64,000 bases of DNA. Origin: Fodinicurvata fenggangensis DSM 21160 (GTDB lineage: Bacteria > Pseudomonadota > Alphaproteobacteria > Kiloniellales > DSM-21159). Location of the stretch: contig NZ_JMLV01000001.1 of NCBI RefSeq assembly GCF_000686045.1, positions 1 to 64,000 on the forward strand, in the 5' to 3' direction. Below are positions 25,687-34,025 of the stretch, in pieces. The notes under the pieces were generated by a model. The model saw only the letters and a list, made by a program, of their open reading frames with translations, did no database searches and was not told the DNA's origin. Positions within the stretch are counted from its first letter, which is position 1, and every line of letters starts with the position of its first letter. The position numbers and the translations under genes were made by a program.

Positions 25687-26645
25687 TCTTTCAGCTTGCC
25701 CAAAAGGTCCTTCCCTGGATCATAACACCGGGCCTCCTGATCTTCCTGTGGTTCAGGGTCGATGGTGCGCAGGCATTGGCGCGTCTGGGTGATTTGCATC
25801 CAGGCTGGTTGATTGCGGGCGTGCTGCTGGCAAGTGGGCAGGTCGTGCTGTCAGCCCTGCGCTGGCGCTTGACCGCGCGTCATGTGGGGATAACGATTTC
25901 AAAGGGTTGGTCGATCAGGGAATACTTCCTGGGCACACTGTTGAACCAGCTCTTGCCGGGCGGCGTTGGCGGTGACCTTTTCCGAGCCTGGCGTCATGGT
26001 CGCAAGGACCATAGGGAACAGTCCCGCACGGGCTTCTTCCCCAGCTTGAGGGTTGTCATGATCGAGCGCAGCGCCGGTTACCTGGCCTTGCTGCCCTTTG
26101 CCGCGGCCGGGGCTTACCTTTGGGTGCCCAAGCCCTGGAATCTCGTGGCCGGAACCCTGCTGCTGGCCGTTCTTGGCGTCCTGGTGGTTTTGCCTTTCCA
26201 GGTCAGACATCTGGTGCTCTTTCGCGGCCTCAGTGTTTTCTTCATGGAGCTGCGCACCGCCCTGCTGGTCCGGGGGGTATGGGAACGACAACTGTTCCTG
26301 TCGCTCCTGATTCTGGCCAGCTATGTACTTGTGTTCGCATGCAGTGCCTATGCCTTGCAGGTTCCGATGGCTCCATTGTTCCTGGTTACGGCCGTGCCGC
26401 TTGTCCTCCTGTCGATGGCCGTTCCCTTTACCATTGCCGGCTGGGGGGTGCGCGAGGTTGCCACCGTGGGGCTCTGGGGCCTGAGCGGGCATTCCATCGA
26501 GGAGGGCCTTGCTGTTTCGATCGGCTATGGCCTCCTGGTTCTGCTCGGGGCCTTGCCGGGTGCACTCGTACTTTTGATCGATGCGGGTGTGCGGCGTCAG
26601 GAGCGAAGGTCCAGGTCGAACAAAACGTCCTTGCCCATGAGATAG
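25683..26645 (+). CDS. flippase-like membrane protein (lysylphosphatidylglycerol synthase TM region / UPF0104)
   Basis: 320 residues, about eight membrane helices, with the family stretches TLLNQLLPGGVGGDLFRAWR near residue 85 and SMAVPFTIAGWGVREVA near residue 240. Members act in membrane lipid export or flipping, often next to glycosyltransferases. It begins at a GTG overlapping the methyltransferase stop. Its last 49 bases overlap the convergent RibD-like gene. It probably moves or modifies a lipid-linked product of the operon; this is inference from context. Confidence 0.83.
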   Translation: MIFQLAQKVLPWIITPGLLIFLWFRVDGAQALARLGDLHPGWLIAGVLLASGQVVLSALRWRLTARHVGITISKGWSIREYFLGTLLNQLLPGGVGGDLFRAWRHGRKDHREQSRTGFFPSLRVVMIERSAGYLALLPFAAAGAYLWVPKPWNLVAGTLLLAVLGVLVVLPFQVRHLVLFRGLSVFFMELRTALLVRGVWERQLFLSLLILASYVLVFACSAYALQVPMAPLFLVTAVPLVLLSMAVPFTIAGWGVREVATVGLWGLSGHSIEEGLAVSIGYGLLVLLGALPGALVLLIDAGVRRQERRSRSNKTSLPMR

Positions 26646-27298
26646 TGCCGGGCAGGTGGACGCAGGGTCTGCTCCATGTGCTCGCATCCGGGCAGATCGA
26701 TGCCACGTACACCTTCGCCGATAATGACCGGTGCAATGCAGATATGAAGCCGGTCCAGACTGTCGGCCTGCAGGAAACGCGAGACGGTGATTCCACCACC
26801 TTCAATGAACAGGCGCTTGAGCCCGCGTTCCCGCAGCAGGGCAATGACGTCCCCGGGATAGAAGTGCCGCACCCCCGTTTCCTTGGGCAGGAATACTGTC
26901 CGGGCACAGTGAGTAGAGACGGCATGGTCCGGAACACCGCTGATCAGCAGTGTTTCCGACTGTCCATCCGTGAAGATGCCATGCGAGGATTCAAGGCGTC
27001 CGTTCGGATCAAGAACCACCCGCAAGGGATTGGGGCCTTCGACACGGCGTACGGTCAGGCGCGGATTGTCATGCTCCACCGTTCCGGCCCCCACGATGAC
27101 GGCATCGGCCAGGGCACGCATCCGATGCAAATGATCCAGGTTCTCGTCAGCCGTGACATAGCAGGAGGCACCGCTGAGAGTCGCAATTCGCCCGTCGAGG
27201 CTTTGACCCAGATGCCCCGTTGTCCATGAATCTGCCTCTGTCAGTGGTGCATAGAGTTCGGCCAGAGCGTCAGAGAAAAGTTCGAAGGGCAGGGACAT
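26597..27298 (-). CDS. RibD C-terminal-type pyrimidine reductase-like protein
   Basis: A 233-residue DHFR-fold protein like the reductase half of RibD, with GQSLDGRIAT near residue 31, VIVGAGTVEHDNPRLTVR near residue 67 and FIEGGGITVSRFL near residue 168. The deaminase half of RibD is missing, so it is not the housekeeping riboflavin enzyme by itself. It starts within the stop of the FkbM gene (TAATG), and its end overlaps the flippase-like gene by 49 bp. It probably reduces a pyrimidine- or pterin-like intermediate in the same pathway as the PTPS-like protein. Confidence 0.85.
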   Translation of the reverse strand: MSLPFELFSDALAELYAPLTEADSWTTGHLGQSLDGRIATLSGASCYVTADENLDHLHRMRALADAVIVGAGTVEHDNPRLTVRRVEGPNPLRVVLDPNGRLESSHGIFTDGQSETLLISGVPDHAVSTHCARTVFLPKETGVRHFYPGDVIALLRERGLKRLFIEGGGITVSRFLQADSLDRLHICIAPVIIGEGVRGIDLPGCEHMEQTLRPPARHYLMGKDVLFDLDLRS

Positions 27299-28086
27299 TA
27301 TGCAACCTTCTGCAGTCGGTCGAGCAGGTCTGTTTCGTTGGCACGAACGGCATAGATATCGCCGAAGGGCTGCCCCTCGGCGCCAGCTTCCAGCCAGTCC
27401 GACATTTCCTTTGCTGATCGCCATTCCGGAAAGTGAAATTTCATGCTTTCACCGGGAGAGGCATTGTAGCGATAGTCCCCCAGTTCCTGCAGTCGTGTAA
27501 GTGCCTTTATGGCCGGCTGCGGGTTCTGGCCGAGGTATTCGATGGAGATGATGGTCAGTGGGACCGAGAGGCCTTCGAGCACTTCGGCTTCGTAACCCTC
27601 CACGTCGATCTTGCAGTAACGTGGCTGGCCATGCCGGGCAATCAACTGATCCAAAGTCGTTTGTGGCACGATCAGATGCTCCGTCCAGCGCACCTGCTGG
27701 AACCCCTCTGTTCGGGCGGCCACTTTGACGAAATCCCTGGACACGGTTGTGGTTGTCGGTGTGCGGGGACTGATGTTCAGCTTCACCTCTCCGCTGTCGG
27801 CGCCAACGGCCCACGGCAGGATCGTGACGGATCCCTGGTGGCGAAAGAACCAGGCCAGGAAACGAGCAAAGAGCGGCTGGGGCTCCAGGGCGATTACTTG
27901 CGCGCCCAGGTGAGCCAAGCTTCTAGTCCGGTTGCCGGCATGGGCGCCCACATCGAAACAGAGGTCACCTGCGTGAATCAGGGAACCCAGAAAAGCCGTT
28001 TCGCGTTTCAGTCGCCCTGGGCGGCCATGATAAATCGCCAGCGAGCGCAGGAAGCCCGTAAGGCGCGTCAAGCGCTGAAGTGACAC
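27298..28086 (-). CDS. FkbM family methyltransferase
   Basis: A SAM-dependent O-methyltransferase of the FkbM type: DLCFDVGAHAGNRTRSLA is motif I, IALEPQPLFARFL motif II, and YCKIDVEGYEAEVLEGL the FkbM-specific block. A GTG at 28086 gives 262 residues and leaves 28 bp after YceI; a longer GTG start at 28161 would add 25 residues overlapping YceI. Many relatives methylate sugars in glycan or glycolipid synthesis. It follows YceI and precedes the RibD-like gene with overlapping stop/start. Confidence 0.83.
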   Translation of the reverse strand: MSLQRLTRLTGFLRSLAIYHGRPGRLKRETAFLGSLIHAGDLCFDVGAHAGNRTRSLAHLGAQVIALEPQPLFARFLAWFFRHQGSVTILPWAVGADSGEVKLNISPRTPTTTTVSRDFVKVAARTEGFQQVRWTEHLIVPQTTLDQLIARHGQPRYCKIDVEGYEAEVLEGLSVPLTIISIEYLGQNPQPAIKALTRLQELGDYRYNASPGESMKFHFPEWRSAKEMSDWLEAGAEGQPFGDIYAVRANETDLLDRLQKVA

Positions 28087-28114
28087 GGACTTGCCTACCT
28101 CACTGGAGATACTG

Positions 28115-28720
28115 TTACTGGCGAATTGCTTCGATTTCGATTTCGATATCGACGCTGTCACCGATCATTCCGCCTTCAACGCCGTAGTTCATGCCAAAGT
28201 CACTACGGTTGATGCTGGTGCTCGCAGAGGCGCCGGTTACATAGTTCTCTCCGAATGGGTAGGGCTTGCTGGCATTCCAGGTTACGTCCAGCGTGACTTC
28301 ACGTGTCGTATCCAGGATCGTCAAATCTCCCATGATCTTGCCGGTCCGGTCATCGGTTTGCTCCGAACCGGTCATCACAAAGGTGATTTCGGGGTGGTTC
28401 TCAACGTCCAGGAAATCACCACTACGCAGATGCTCGTCCCGTTCCTCGTGATTGGTGTCTACGGACTCGGCCTGGATGGTCACATTCAGGTCCGAGATGC
28501 TGGGCTCTTCCTCATCAAAGACAAAACTGCCCTCGACTTCGTTGAAGCGCCCGATGGCTTGGCTGTAGCCAATATGATCGACCTTGAAGACCACATAGGT
28601 ATGGGCAGGGTCCAGCTTGTATTCCTCGGGTGCAGCCAGGGCATCCAGGCTGAAAGCGGCAGTGGCTGCAAAGGCGGCCATTGCCGTGACTGGCAGAGTG
28701 GCGCTCTTCAAGTTTCTCAT
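28115..28720 (-). CDS. YceI family periplasmic protein
   Basis: 201 residues with a cleavable signal peptide (cut after SLDALA) and a lipocalin-like YceI domain: YKLDPAHTYVVFKVDHIGYS, then VTIQAESVDTNHEERDEHL, then GDLTILDTTREVTLDV. Family members bind polyisoprenoid lipids in a beta-barrel. Start has AAGGAA upstream. It overlaps the CDP-alcohol transferase by ATGA. A carrier of a lipid made by the neighbouring enzymes is possible but unproven. Confidence 0.92.
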   Translation of the reverse strand: MRNLKSATLPVTAMAAFAATAAFSLDALAAPEEYKLDPAHTYVVFKVDHIGYSQAIGRFNEVEGSFVFDEEEPSISDLNVTIQAESVDTNHEERDEHLRSGDFLDVENHPEITFVMTGSEQTDDRTGKIMGDLTILDTTREVTLDVTWNASKPYPFGENYVTGASASTSINRSDFGMNYGVEGGMIGDSVDIEIEIEAIRQ

Positions 28721-29484
28721 GAGGATTTCCTTTCCTTTCGGGTGTTCCTGTAAAGCCATGAAATGTCGATCATGAAAGAAATCACAAGACCGGCGACGGC
28801 AACAACGGAGATCACATGACTTAAGGGTCCTGTCACAACAGGTGCGAGTGCAAGGATAACACCGCATGTCGATATGACGTAGAGTGCTTTCCGCCTGAAG
28901 CTTTCGGGAAGAGTCCCTTTCATCCAGGGCAAGAGCCCGGTGCCGGCCAGGAAAATGTAGCGCAGCCCGCCAGCCAACAGGACCCACGGACCGGCCTTGT
29001 CCATCAACAGCACGGTGGCACAGAGCAGGAGGACGAGGAGGCTGTCCATCTCCATGTCAAAGCGTGCGCCGAAGGCGGAAGCCTGGGCTGTTTTACGCGC
29101 CACCCAACCGTCCAGTCCGTCTAGCAGCAGGATGGTCAATGCCCCGGCAAGGGGCAGCCAGCCAAGTAGCTCAGGCGGCGTCTGGACAACCAGGCCGGCC
29201 AGTAGGCAGGTCAAGACGGCCCGCAGTAGGGTGATGCCATTCGCCAGGCCAAAGCTGCGCTGTGGCAGGTGGGCCGGCAGGCCCAACCAGACGCCGCAGG
29301 CAATGCCCAGATAGAGGAAAAAGGGAAGGATCAGGGCTCCTGTCGAAATACCTGCAAGTACTTTCAGCAGACTTTGACCCGCTACTAGGCAGACAGCCCC
29401 CGCAAGTAGCCAAAACAGGCTGTTTTGGCGCAATACCTTCAATTCTTGTCCGCGTTGCAGGGTGGGATTATCGAAATCCGCCAT
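28717..29484 (-). CDS. CDP-alcohol phosphatidyltransferase family membrane protein
   Basis: 255 residues with about six membrane helices and the exact CDP-alcohol phosphatidyltransferase signature DGxxAR(x8)GxxxDxxxD, seen between about residues 122 and 144 (DGWVARKTAQ...FGARFDMEMD). This catalyses transfer of a phosphatidyl or phosphoalcohol group from a CDP-linked donor. The alcohol cannot be told. It is the first gene of the minus-strand unit with YceI, FkbM and the RibD-like gene. Confidence 0.88.
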   Translation of the reverse strand: MADFDNPTLQRGQELKVLRQNSLFWLLAGAVCLVAGQSLLKVLAGISTGALILPFFLYLGIACGVWLGLPAHLPQRSFGLANGITLLRAVLTCLLAGLVVQTPPELLGWLPLAGALTILLLDGLDGWVARKTAQASAFGARFDMEMDSLLVLLLCATVLLMDKAGPWVLLAGGLRYIFLAGTGLLPWMKGTLPESFRRKALYVISTCGVILALAPVVTGPLSHVISVVAVAGLVISFMIDISWLYRNTRKERKSS

Positions 29485-29568
29485 TGAACTTGCTTTCTGA
29501 CCAGAGGCCCGGGCTTGCGCTAGCTGGTGGTATTTATTTGTTTCAAATTTCCTGACTGTCGAGGGGAG

Positions 29569-31608
29569 TCATGCCGCCTGTGCCGTCTGATTGGGGGCAG
29601 AATCCATCAATTCGCCCAAAGGTGCGGCAATTTTCTGGAGAGCGTCAGGGCTGGACAGGAGCGCATTCTCCTCTTCCTGCTCCAATTGCTCACCCGCACT
29701 GTATCTGCGCAGGGCACGGTTCAGGACTGTGCTGTCCGGTTGTTCCTGGACTGTCGCCGCCAGGACAGCCTTGTGCAGGAAACACAGCTTCTGGTCCTGG
29801 CTCAAGGCGCGCAATGCGCTTTCGGGTGGAGAGACAAGCGGGTGAGTGGCGAGTTCCCTGGTGCGCAGGATAACCTCTTCTGGTTGAATCTCGGTGGGGC
29901 AAAGGAAAAGGCCCAAATGGCGGCTGACCCGTCCTGCAACCGGATGCGAGGTAAGCCAGACCAGTAAAGGCGCTAGCAGCAGTCCGGCCAGGATGGGTGA
30001 AAACCAGTAGGCGACCTGCAGCGGCAAGGCAAGCAGGGCCACGGCCGAAATCATGCCGCAGAAGACCTGCAGGCGGCAGGCCTTCAAAGCCTGCGCCAAT
30101 GGAAGAGGCTGTGACTCGCTTCGTTGTTGTGGCTTCCAGCCACTGTCGCGGGCCAGCAGGACTTCCAGGACAAAGCGGCTGTGCAGGATCATCATGATCG
30201 GGGCCAGCAGAGCAGAGAACAGCATTTCAAGTCCCAGGCTCAGCAGGGCGCTTGTGCGGCCACCATAGGCCTGGGCTGACACTGGCGTGCGAAGGGCCCA
30301 TGCCAGGCCCAGCAGTCGAGGTGCGAAGAGCATGGTCAGGATAATGGCAAGCAGCAGGGTCATGAGTTCTCCTGGCCCCACTCCGAGCACAGGGACCGCC
30401 GATCCCGAAGGAAGCTGGTCGCTTCCCTGCAGTGCAGTTCCAATGCCAAGTACCAGGAAGGCCAGCCAGAGGGGGGAGGCGAGATAGGAGAATATGCCCT
30501 GGAGAAGGTGAAGGCGGCTGACCCAATGCAGTCCCTGTGCGGGAAGAACCTTCAGGTGCTGCAGATTGCCCTGGCACCAACGACGGTCGCGCAGGGCATG
30601 GTCCATGATGGAGGGTGGGGGCTCCTCGTAGCTGCCATCCAGGTCCGGCAACATCCAGACCTGCCAGCCGGCACGACGCAGCAAGGCTGCTTCCACGAAA
30701 TCATGACTGAGAACCGTTCCGCCAAAGGGCTTGCGGCCTGACAATTCCGGCAAGCCACAGCTTTCCGTGAAGGCACGAACCCTTATGATGGCATTGTGAC
30801 CCCAGAAATTTCCCTCGCTGCGGCTAAAGAACGCCAAGCCGTGTGCCAGGATTGGTGTGGCCAATGCGCTTGAGAATTGCTGTATGCGGGCAAAGAGGCT
30901 GTGACGGTTTATGAGGACGGGAGGCACCTGCATGAGGCCAGCGCGTGGATTGGCATCCATCCGTCGCACCATCTGCAGCAGCGTGCTCGCTGACATCAAG
31001 CTGTCGGCATCGAGAACCACCATGTAGTCGTAATTACGGCCCCAGCGCCTGCAGAAGTCGGCAATGTTACCCGCCTTGCGACCACTGTTGGACAACCGCT
31101 TGCGGTAGTGGATCTGCCCACCCCCCTTCAAGAGCCGCCGCACCATGTACCAGGCGGCTTCTTCCGCAATCCATATACGCGGTTCCGTGGTGTCGCTGAG
31201 GACGAAGAAATCGAAGTGTCGACCCTGGGGACTTCGGGCCAGGTCCTCGTACATGGCCGCCAGGTTGGCAAAGACGGGGTTGGGGTCTTCGTTATAGACG
31301 GGAATCAGTATAGCGGTGCGGCTGCGCAGTGGCTGTTGAAGGTCAGACGGTGACAATCCGGATCCTGAACGCCTGGTCGCCAATGAAGCGAAACCCGCAA
31401 GGCTGGTCCAGAAGGAAAGGGCGATCCAGAACAGCAGGAGCGTGAAAAGCGAAAGCAGGGCGATTGTCACTGCAGTGGAGGCCTGCCCTTGCACCAAGTG
31501 CAGGGATATCCAGCCCCCAAGTCCCGTCGTTACGAGGCTTGCGACCATTATTGACATGCGTCCGGACAAAGCCGGAAGTGATGTGTGGTGCGCGGAGGCG
31601 CTGGTCAT
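29569..31608 (-). CDS. opgH: glucans biosynthesis glucosyltransferase H (osmoregulated periplasmic glucans)
   Basis: A 679-residue inner membrane GT2 enzyme that polymerises UDP-glucose into the OPG backbone. Two N-terminal helices, then the cytoplasmic catalytic domain with IPVYNEDPNPVFANLAAMYE near residue 100, LDADS, SHDFVEAALL and the RDRRWCQGNLQHL product-binding motif near residue 330, then a C-terminal bundle of helices. The periplasmic partner opgG is not in this window. OPGs help in low osmolarity and envelope integrity, an interesting partner to betaine synthesis in the same window. Confidence 0.93.
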   Translation of the reverse strand: MTSASAHHTSLPALSGRMSIMVASLVTTGLGGWISLHLVQGQASTAVTIALLSLFTLLLFWIALSFWTSLAGFASLATRRSGSGLSPSDLQQPLRSRTAILIPVYNEDPNPVFANLAAMYEDLARSPQGRHFDFFVLSDTTEPRIWIAEEAAWYMVRRLLKGGGQIHYRKRLSNSGRKAGNIADFCRRWGRNYDYMVVLDADSLMSASTLLQMVRRMDANPRAGLMQVPPVLINRHSLFARIQQFSSALATPILAHGLAFFSRSEGNFWGHNAIIRVRAFTESCGLPELSGRKPFGGTVLSHDFVEAALLRRAGWQVWMLPDLDGSYEEPPPSIMDHALRDRRWCQGNLQHLKVLPAQGLHWVSRLHLLQGIFSYLASPLWLAFLVLGIGTALQGSDQLPSGSAVPVLGVGPGELMTLLLAIILTMLFAPRLLGLAWALRTPVSAQAYGGRTSALLSLGLEMLFSALLAPIMMILHSRFVLEVLLARDSGWKPQQRSESQPLPLAQALKACRLQVFCGMISAVALLALPLQVAYWFSPILAGLLLAPLLVWLTSHPVAGRVSRHLGLFLCPTEIQPEEVILRTRELATHPLVSPPESALRALSQDQKLCFLHKAVLAATVQEQPDSTVLNRALRRYSAGEQLEQEEENALLSSPDALQKIAAPLGELMDSAPNQTAQAA

Positions 31609-31630
31609 GACCTGGATGATTCTCCTGGAA

Positions 31631-32131
31631 TCAGTTGCTCGCTATGGCCGGTCTGGGGGCCTTCAGCGGCTTTTGCAGCCAACTCGGTGCTCTGATAGGC
31701 TGCAGCGACTGTGTTGGCATGACAGTCTGTCGCTGCTGTGGGACCGCCATCGGCAGGGAGTGACGCAACTCGTCAATCAAGGCACGTTGCGGACGTTCGG
31801 TGCGGGACAGGAAACGTAGCGGGTCGCTTTCGGCGAAAGCGCTGAGCAGAATTGCCGCTTCGGCCATGGCCACTCCCGATTCATCTTGTGGCAGTTTCAG
31901 GTAACAAGTGTCCTCCACCCAACGGGCCACTTCCTTGCGAAGCGCCTGGAGGGAGCCAAAAGTCCCTGGCACCTGACAAGACAGGCTTTCCAATCGGTTT
32001 TTGTCATGCAGACCCAATTGCTGCAGGTAGTTTCTTGCCTGGCTGACAAGTTCGTAATCGGATGATGTGTGCTTCATTTTCAGATCTATGAATTCCGCTT
32101 CGGCCTGTCCAAGAGGTCCTGCTGCAATCAT
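31631..32131 (-). CDS. hypothetical protein upstream of opgH
   Basis: No family recognised. From ATG 32131 it has about 166 residues; an ATG at 32077 (MKHTSSDYELV) is an alternative. It is soluble, mostly helical, with WVEDTCYLKLPQDESG in the middle and a proline-rich tail. Only 22 bp separate it from opgH, suggesting joint transcription and a role tied to glucan synthesis. Start is uncertain because no good ribosome site stands out. Confidence 0.6.
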   Translation of the reverse strand: MIAAGPLGQAEAEFIDLKMKHTSSDYELVSQARNYLQQLGLHDKNRLESLSCQVPGTFGSLQALRKEVARWVEDTCYLKLPQDESGVAMAEAAILLSAFAESDPLRFLSRTERPQRALIDELRHSLPMAVPQQRQTVMPTQSLQPIRAPSWLQKPLKAPRPAIASN

Positions 32132-32263
32132 GCAGGCGTGCAAAACCCCGTATTCTCGGAGTCTTAGCTAATACGCTTGCTATAACTTTCCAGATCAGGG
32201 GATCGGGAGAGCCGGAGACAATTTTTGGACGCAGGCGGGCGCAAACGCGGTACCACGGATGAT

Positions 32264-33223
32264 TCAGCTGTCGCGTGGGGCGGCGGCACGCTGCAAACGG
32301 TCATTGATGGCTTGCCCCAATCCCCGATCAGGGATGGGAGCAACCGCGATGGTTGAAATGCCAGGGCGGTCCAGTTCCCTGAGTGCCGCAAAGAGATTCG
32401 CCGCTGCTTCCCTCAGGTCGCCTGCAGGGCTCAGGTTGAAATGGGCCTTCCCTTTTGCTTCATGCTCGTCACCGAATGCCAGGAAAGCTTCTTCCGGCTT
32501 GATGGAGGTTGCATTCAGGCGAAGAGCGGCCTGCGGCGCATAGTGGCTCTTGAGCATGCCCGGAGAGGACACCGGATTCTCCGTGCACGGCGAGTCCAGG
32601 GGGCTACCCAGCAATTTCTCGATCTCTTCGCGTGCCAGTCCTCCGGGCCGGAGCAGAGCCGGCCTTTCGCCTGTCAGGGAAACAACAGTCGATTCGACCC
32701 CAACCTTGCAGGCGCCATCATCCAGGACTGCGGCAATGCGGCCGGAAAGCTCGTCCATGACGTGCGCGGCGCGGGTCGGGCTTATCTTGCCGGCTCTGTT
32801 CGCACTTGGAGCTGCAACAGGGCAGCCGGCCTTCCTGAGCAGTGTCCGGGCTGTTTCGGGAGCCGGGACTCGAACGGCCAGGCTGTCGAGCCCGGCCGAG
32901 CAGAGCAGGGATATGCGGCTGTCTGCACGGCGGGGCAGGACAAGCGTCAGAGGGCCTGGCCAGAAAGCCGAGGCAAGCTTAAGAGCTGTTTGCGAGAAAA
33001 CAACCTCCTGCGCCGCAGCCTGAGAGTCCGGAAAGTGAACGATCAGTGGATTGAACCTGGGACGCCCCTTGGCTTCGAAGATGCCGGCCACGGCTTGATC
33101 GTCGCAGGCATTTCCGCCAAGGCCATAGACAGTCTCGGTGGCAAAGGACACCAGTTCGCCCTGCTGAAGCAGCTGTGCAGCCTTTGCGATATCCCCAGGC
33201 GTGTTCGAAAGAAGAAGAGTCAT
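32264..33223 (-). CDS. L-threonylcarbamoyladenylate synthase (Sua5 type)
   Basis: Makes threonylcarbamoyl-AMP for t6A37 in ANN-decoding tRNAs. 319 residues: the YrdC domain with FATETVYGLGGNA near residue 28, KGRPRFNPLIVH near residue 53, and PSANRAGKISPT near residue 140, followed by a Sua5 C-terminal domain linked by SPGMLKSHYAPQ. The two-domain form distinguishes it from short TsaC/YrdC. It diverges from the orphan ParA gene. Confidence 0.95.
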   Translation of the reverse strand: MTLLLSNTPGDIAKAAQLLQQGELVSFATETVYGLGGNACDDQAVAGIFEAKGRPRFNPLIVHFPDSQAAAQEVVFSQTALKLASAFWPGPLTLVLPRRADSRISLLCSAGLDSLAVRVPAPETARTLLRKAGCPVAAPSANRAGKISPTRAAHVMDELSGRIAAVLDDGACKVGVESTVVSLTGERPALLRPGGLAREEIEKLLGSPLDSPCTENPVSSPGMLKSHYAPQAALRLNATSIKPEEAFLAFGDEHEAKGKAHFNLSPAGDLREAAANLFAALRELDRPGISTIAVAPIPDRGLGQAINDRLQRAAAPRDS

Positions 33224-33349
33224 GGATTTTCACGTACCGACAGATGGCGCAGGATTGTCAGCTTGGACCAGAGCGTCAACGCCTTATCCTCTTCCGCGCG
33301 GTCTTCGCATGTGCAACAATCTGCATCTTGCAGAAGGACAGGTCTCCCT

Positions 33350-34000
33350 ATGACAGCGCGTATCATCACTGTTGCACAGCAAAAAGGCGGTGCGGGCAAG
33401 ACGACCCTGGCCGCTCATCTGGCCGTTGCCCTGACTGCGGCAAAACACAAGGTCGCCGTGGTCGACATCGACCCCCAGCAATCCCTGACCTTCTGGTACA
33501 AGCAGCGCCAAGCGCTGCTGGGGGATGCGGGCGCCGGCCTCCTGGTCAGCCAGATCAATGGTTGGCGCTTGCGAAACGAGGTCCAGAAGCTGGCAGAAGA
33601 TCATGATGTGGTCCTGATCGACTCTCCTCCCCATGCCGAGACAGAAGCGCGCATTGCCGTGCGCAGTGCAGACCTTGTGGTGGTGCCCGTCCAGCCATCA
33701 CCCATGGATATCTGGGCCACCCGTCCGACGCTCGAACTCGCAAAGGGGGAGGGGACAGCCGCATTGGCGGTCTTGAACCGGGTACCCCCGCGGGCACGCC
33801 TGACCGAGGAAATGTTGACGGCCCTGAAGGAACTTGGCGCCGAAGTGGCCAAGACCAAGGTCGGCAACCGTGTGGTTTTTGCCTCCGCACTTTCCGAAGG
33901 GCGTGCCGTGGGCGAAGTCCAGCCGAAGGGCAAGGCTGCCCAGGAGATGGCCAGCCTGAGCCGGGAAATCCTGCGACACGCGCGCAAGCAGGCAAAGTAG
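33350..34000 (+). CDS. ParA family ATPase without ParB partner
   Basis: 216 residues, a deviant Walker A ATPase: QQKGGAGKTTLAAHLA near residue 10, DIDPQQSLTFW, VVLIDSPP near residue 87. The family positions proteins or DNA. No parB or centromere-like repeats lie nearby, so it is not a typical plasmid partition pair; single ParA-like proteins position other cargoes in alphaproteobacteria. The ATG at 33350 follows AAGGACAGG. It diverges from the Sua5 gene and its end faces a ThiE-like gene. Confidence 0.88.
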   Translation: MTARIITVAQQKGGAGKTTLAAHLAVALTAAKHKVAVVDIDPQQSLTFWYKQRQALLGDAGAGLLVSQINGWRLRNEVQKLAEDHDVVLIDSPPHAETEARIAVRSADLVVVPVQPSPMDIWATRPTLELAKGEGTAALAVLNRVPPRARLTEEMLTALKELGAEVAKTKVGNRVVFASALSEGRAVGEVQPKGKAAQEMASLSREILRHARKQAK

Positions 34001-34025
34001 CAGCCGCAAGGACGGTAAAGGAAAC

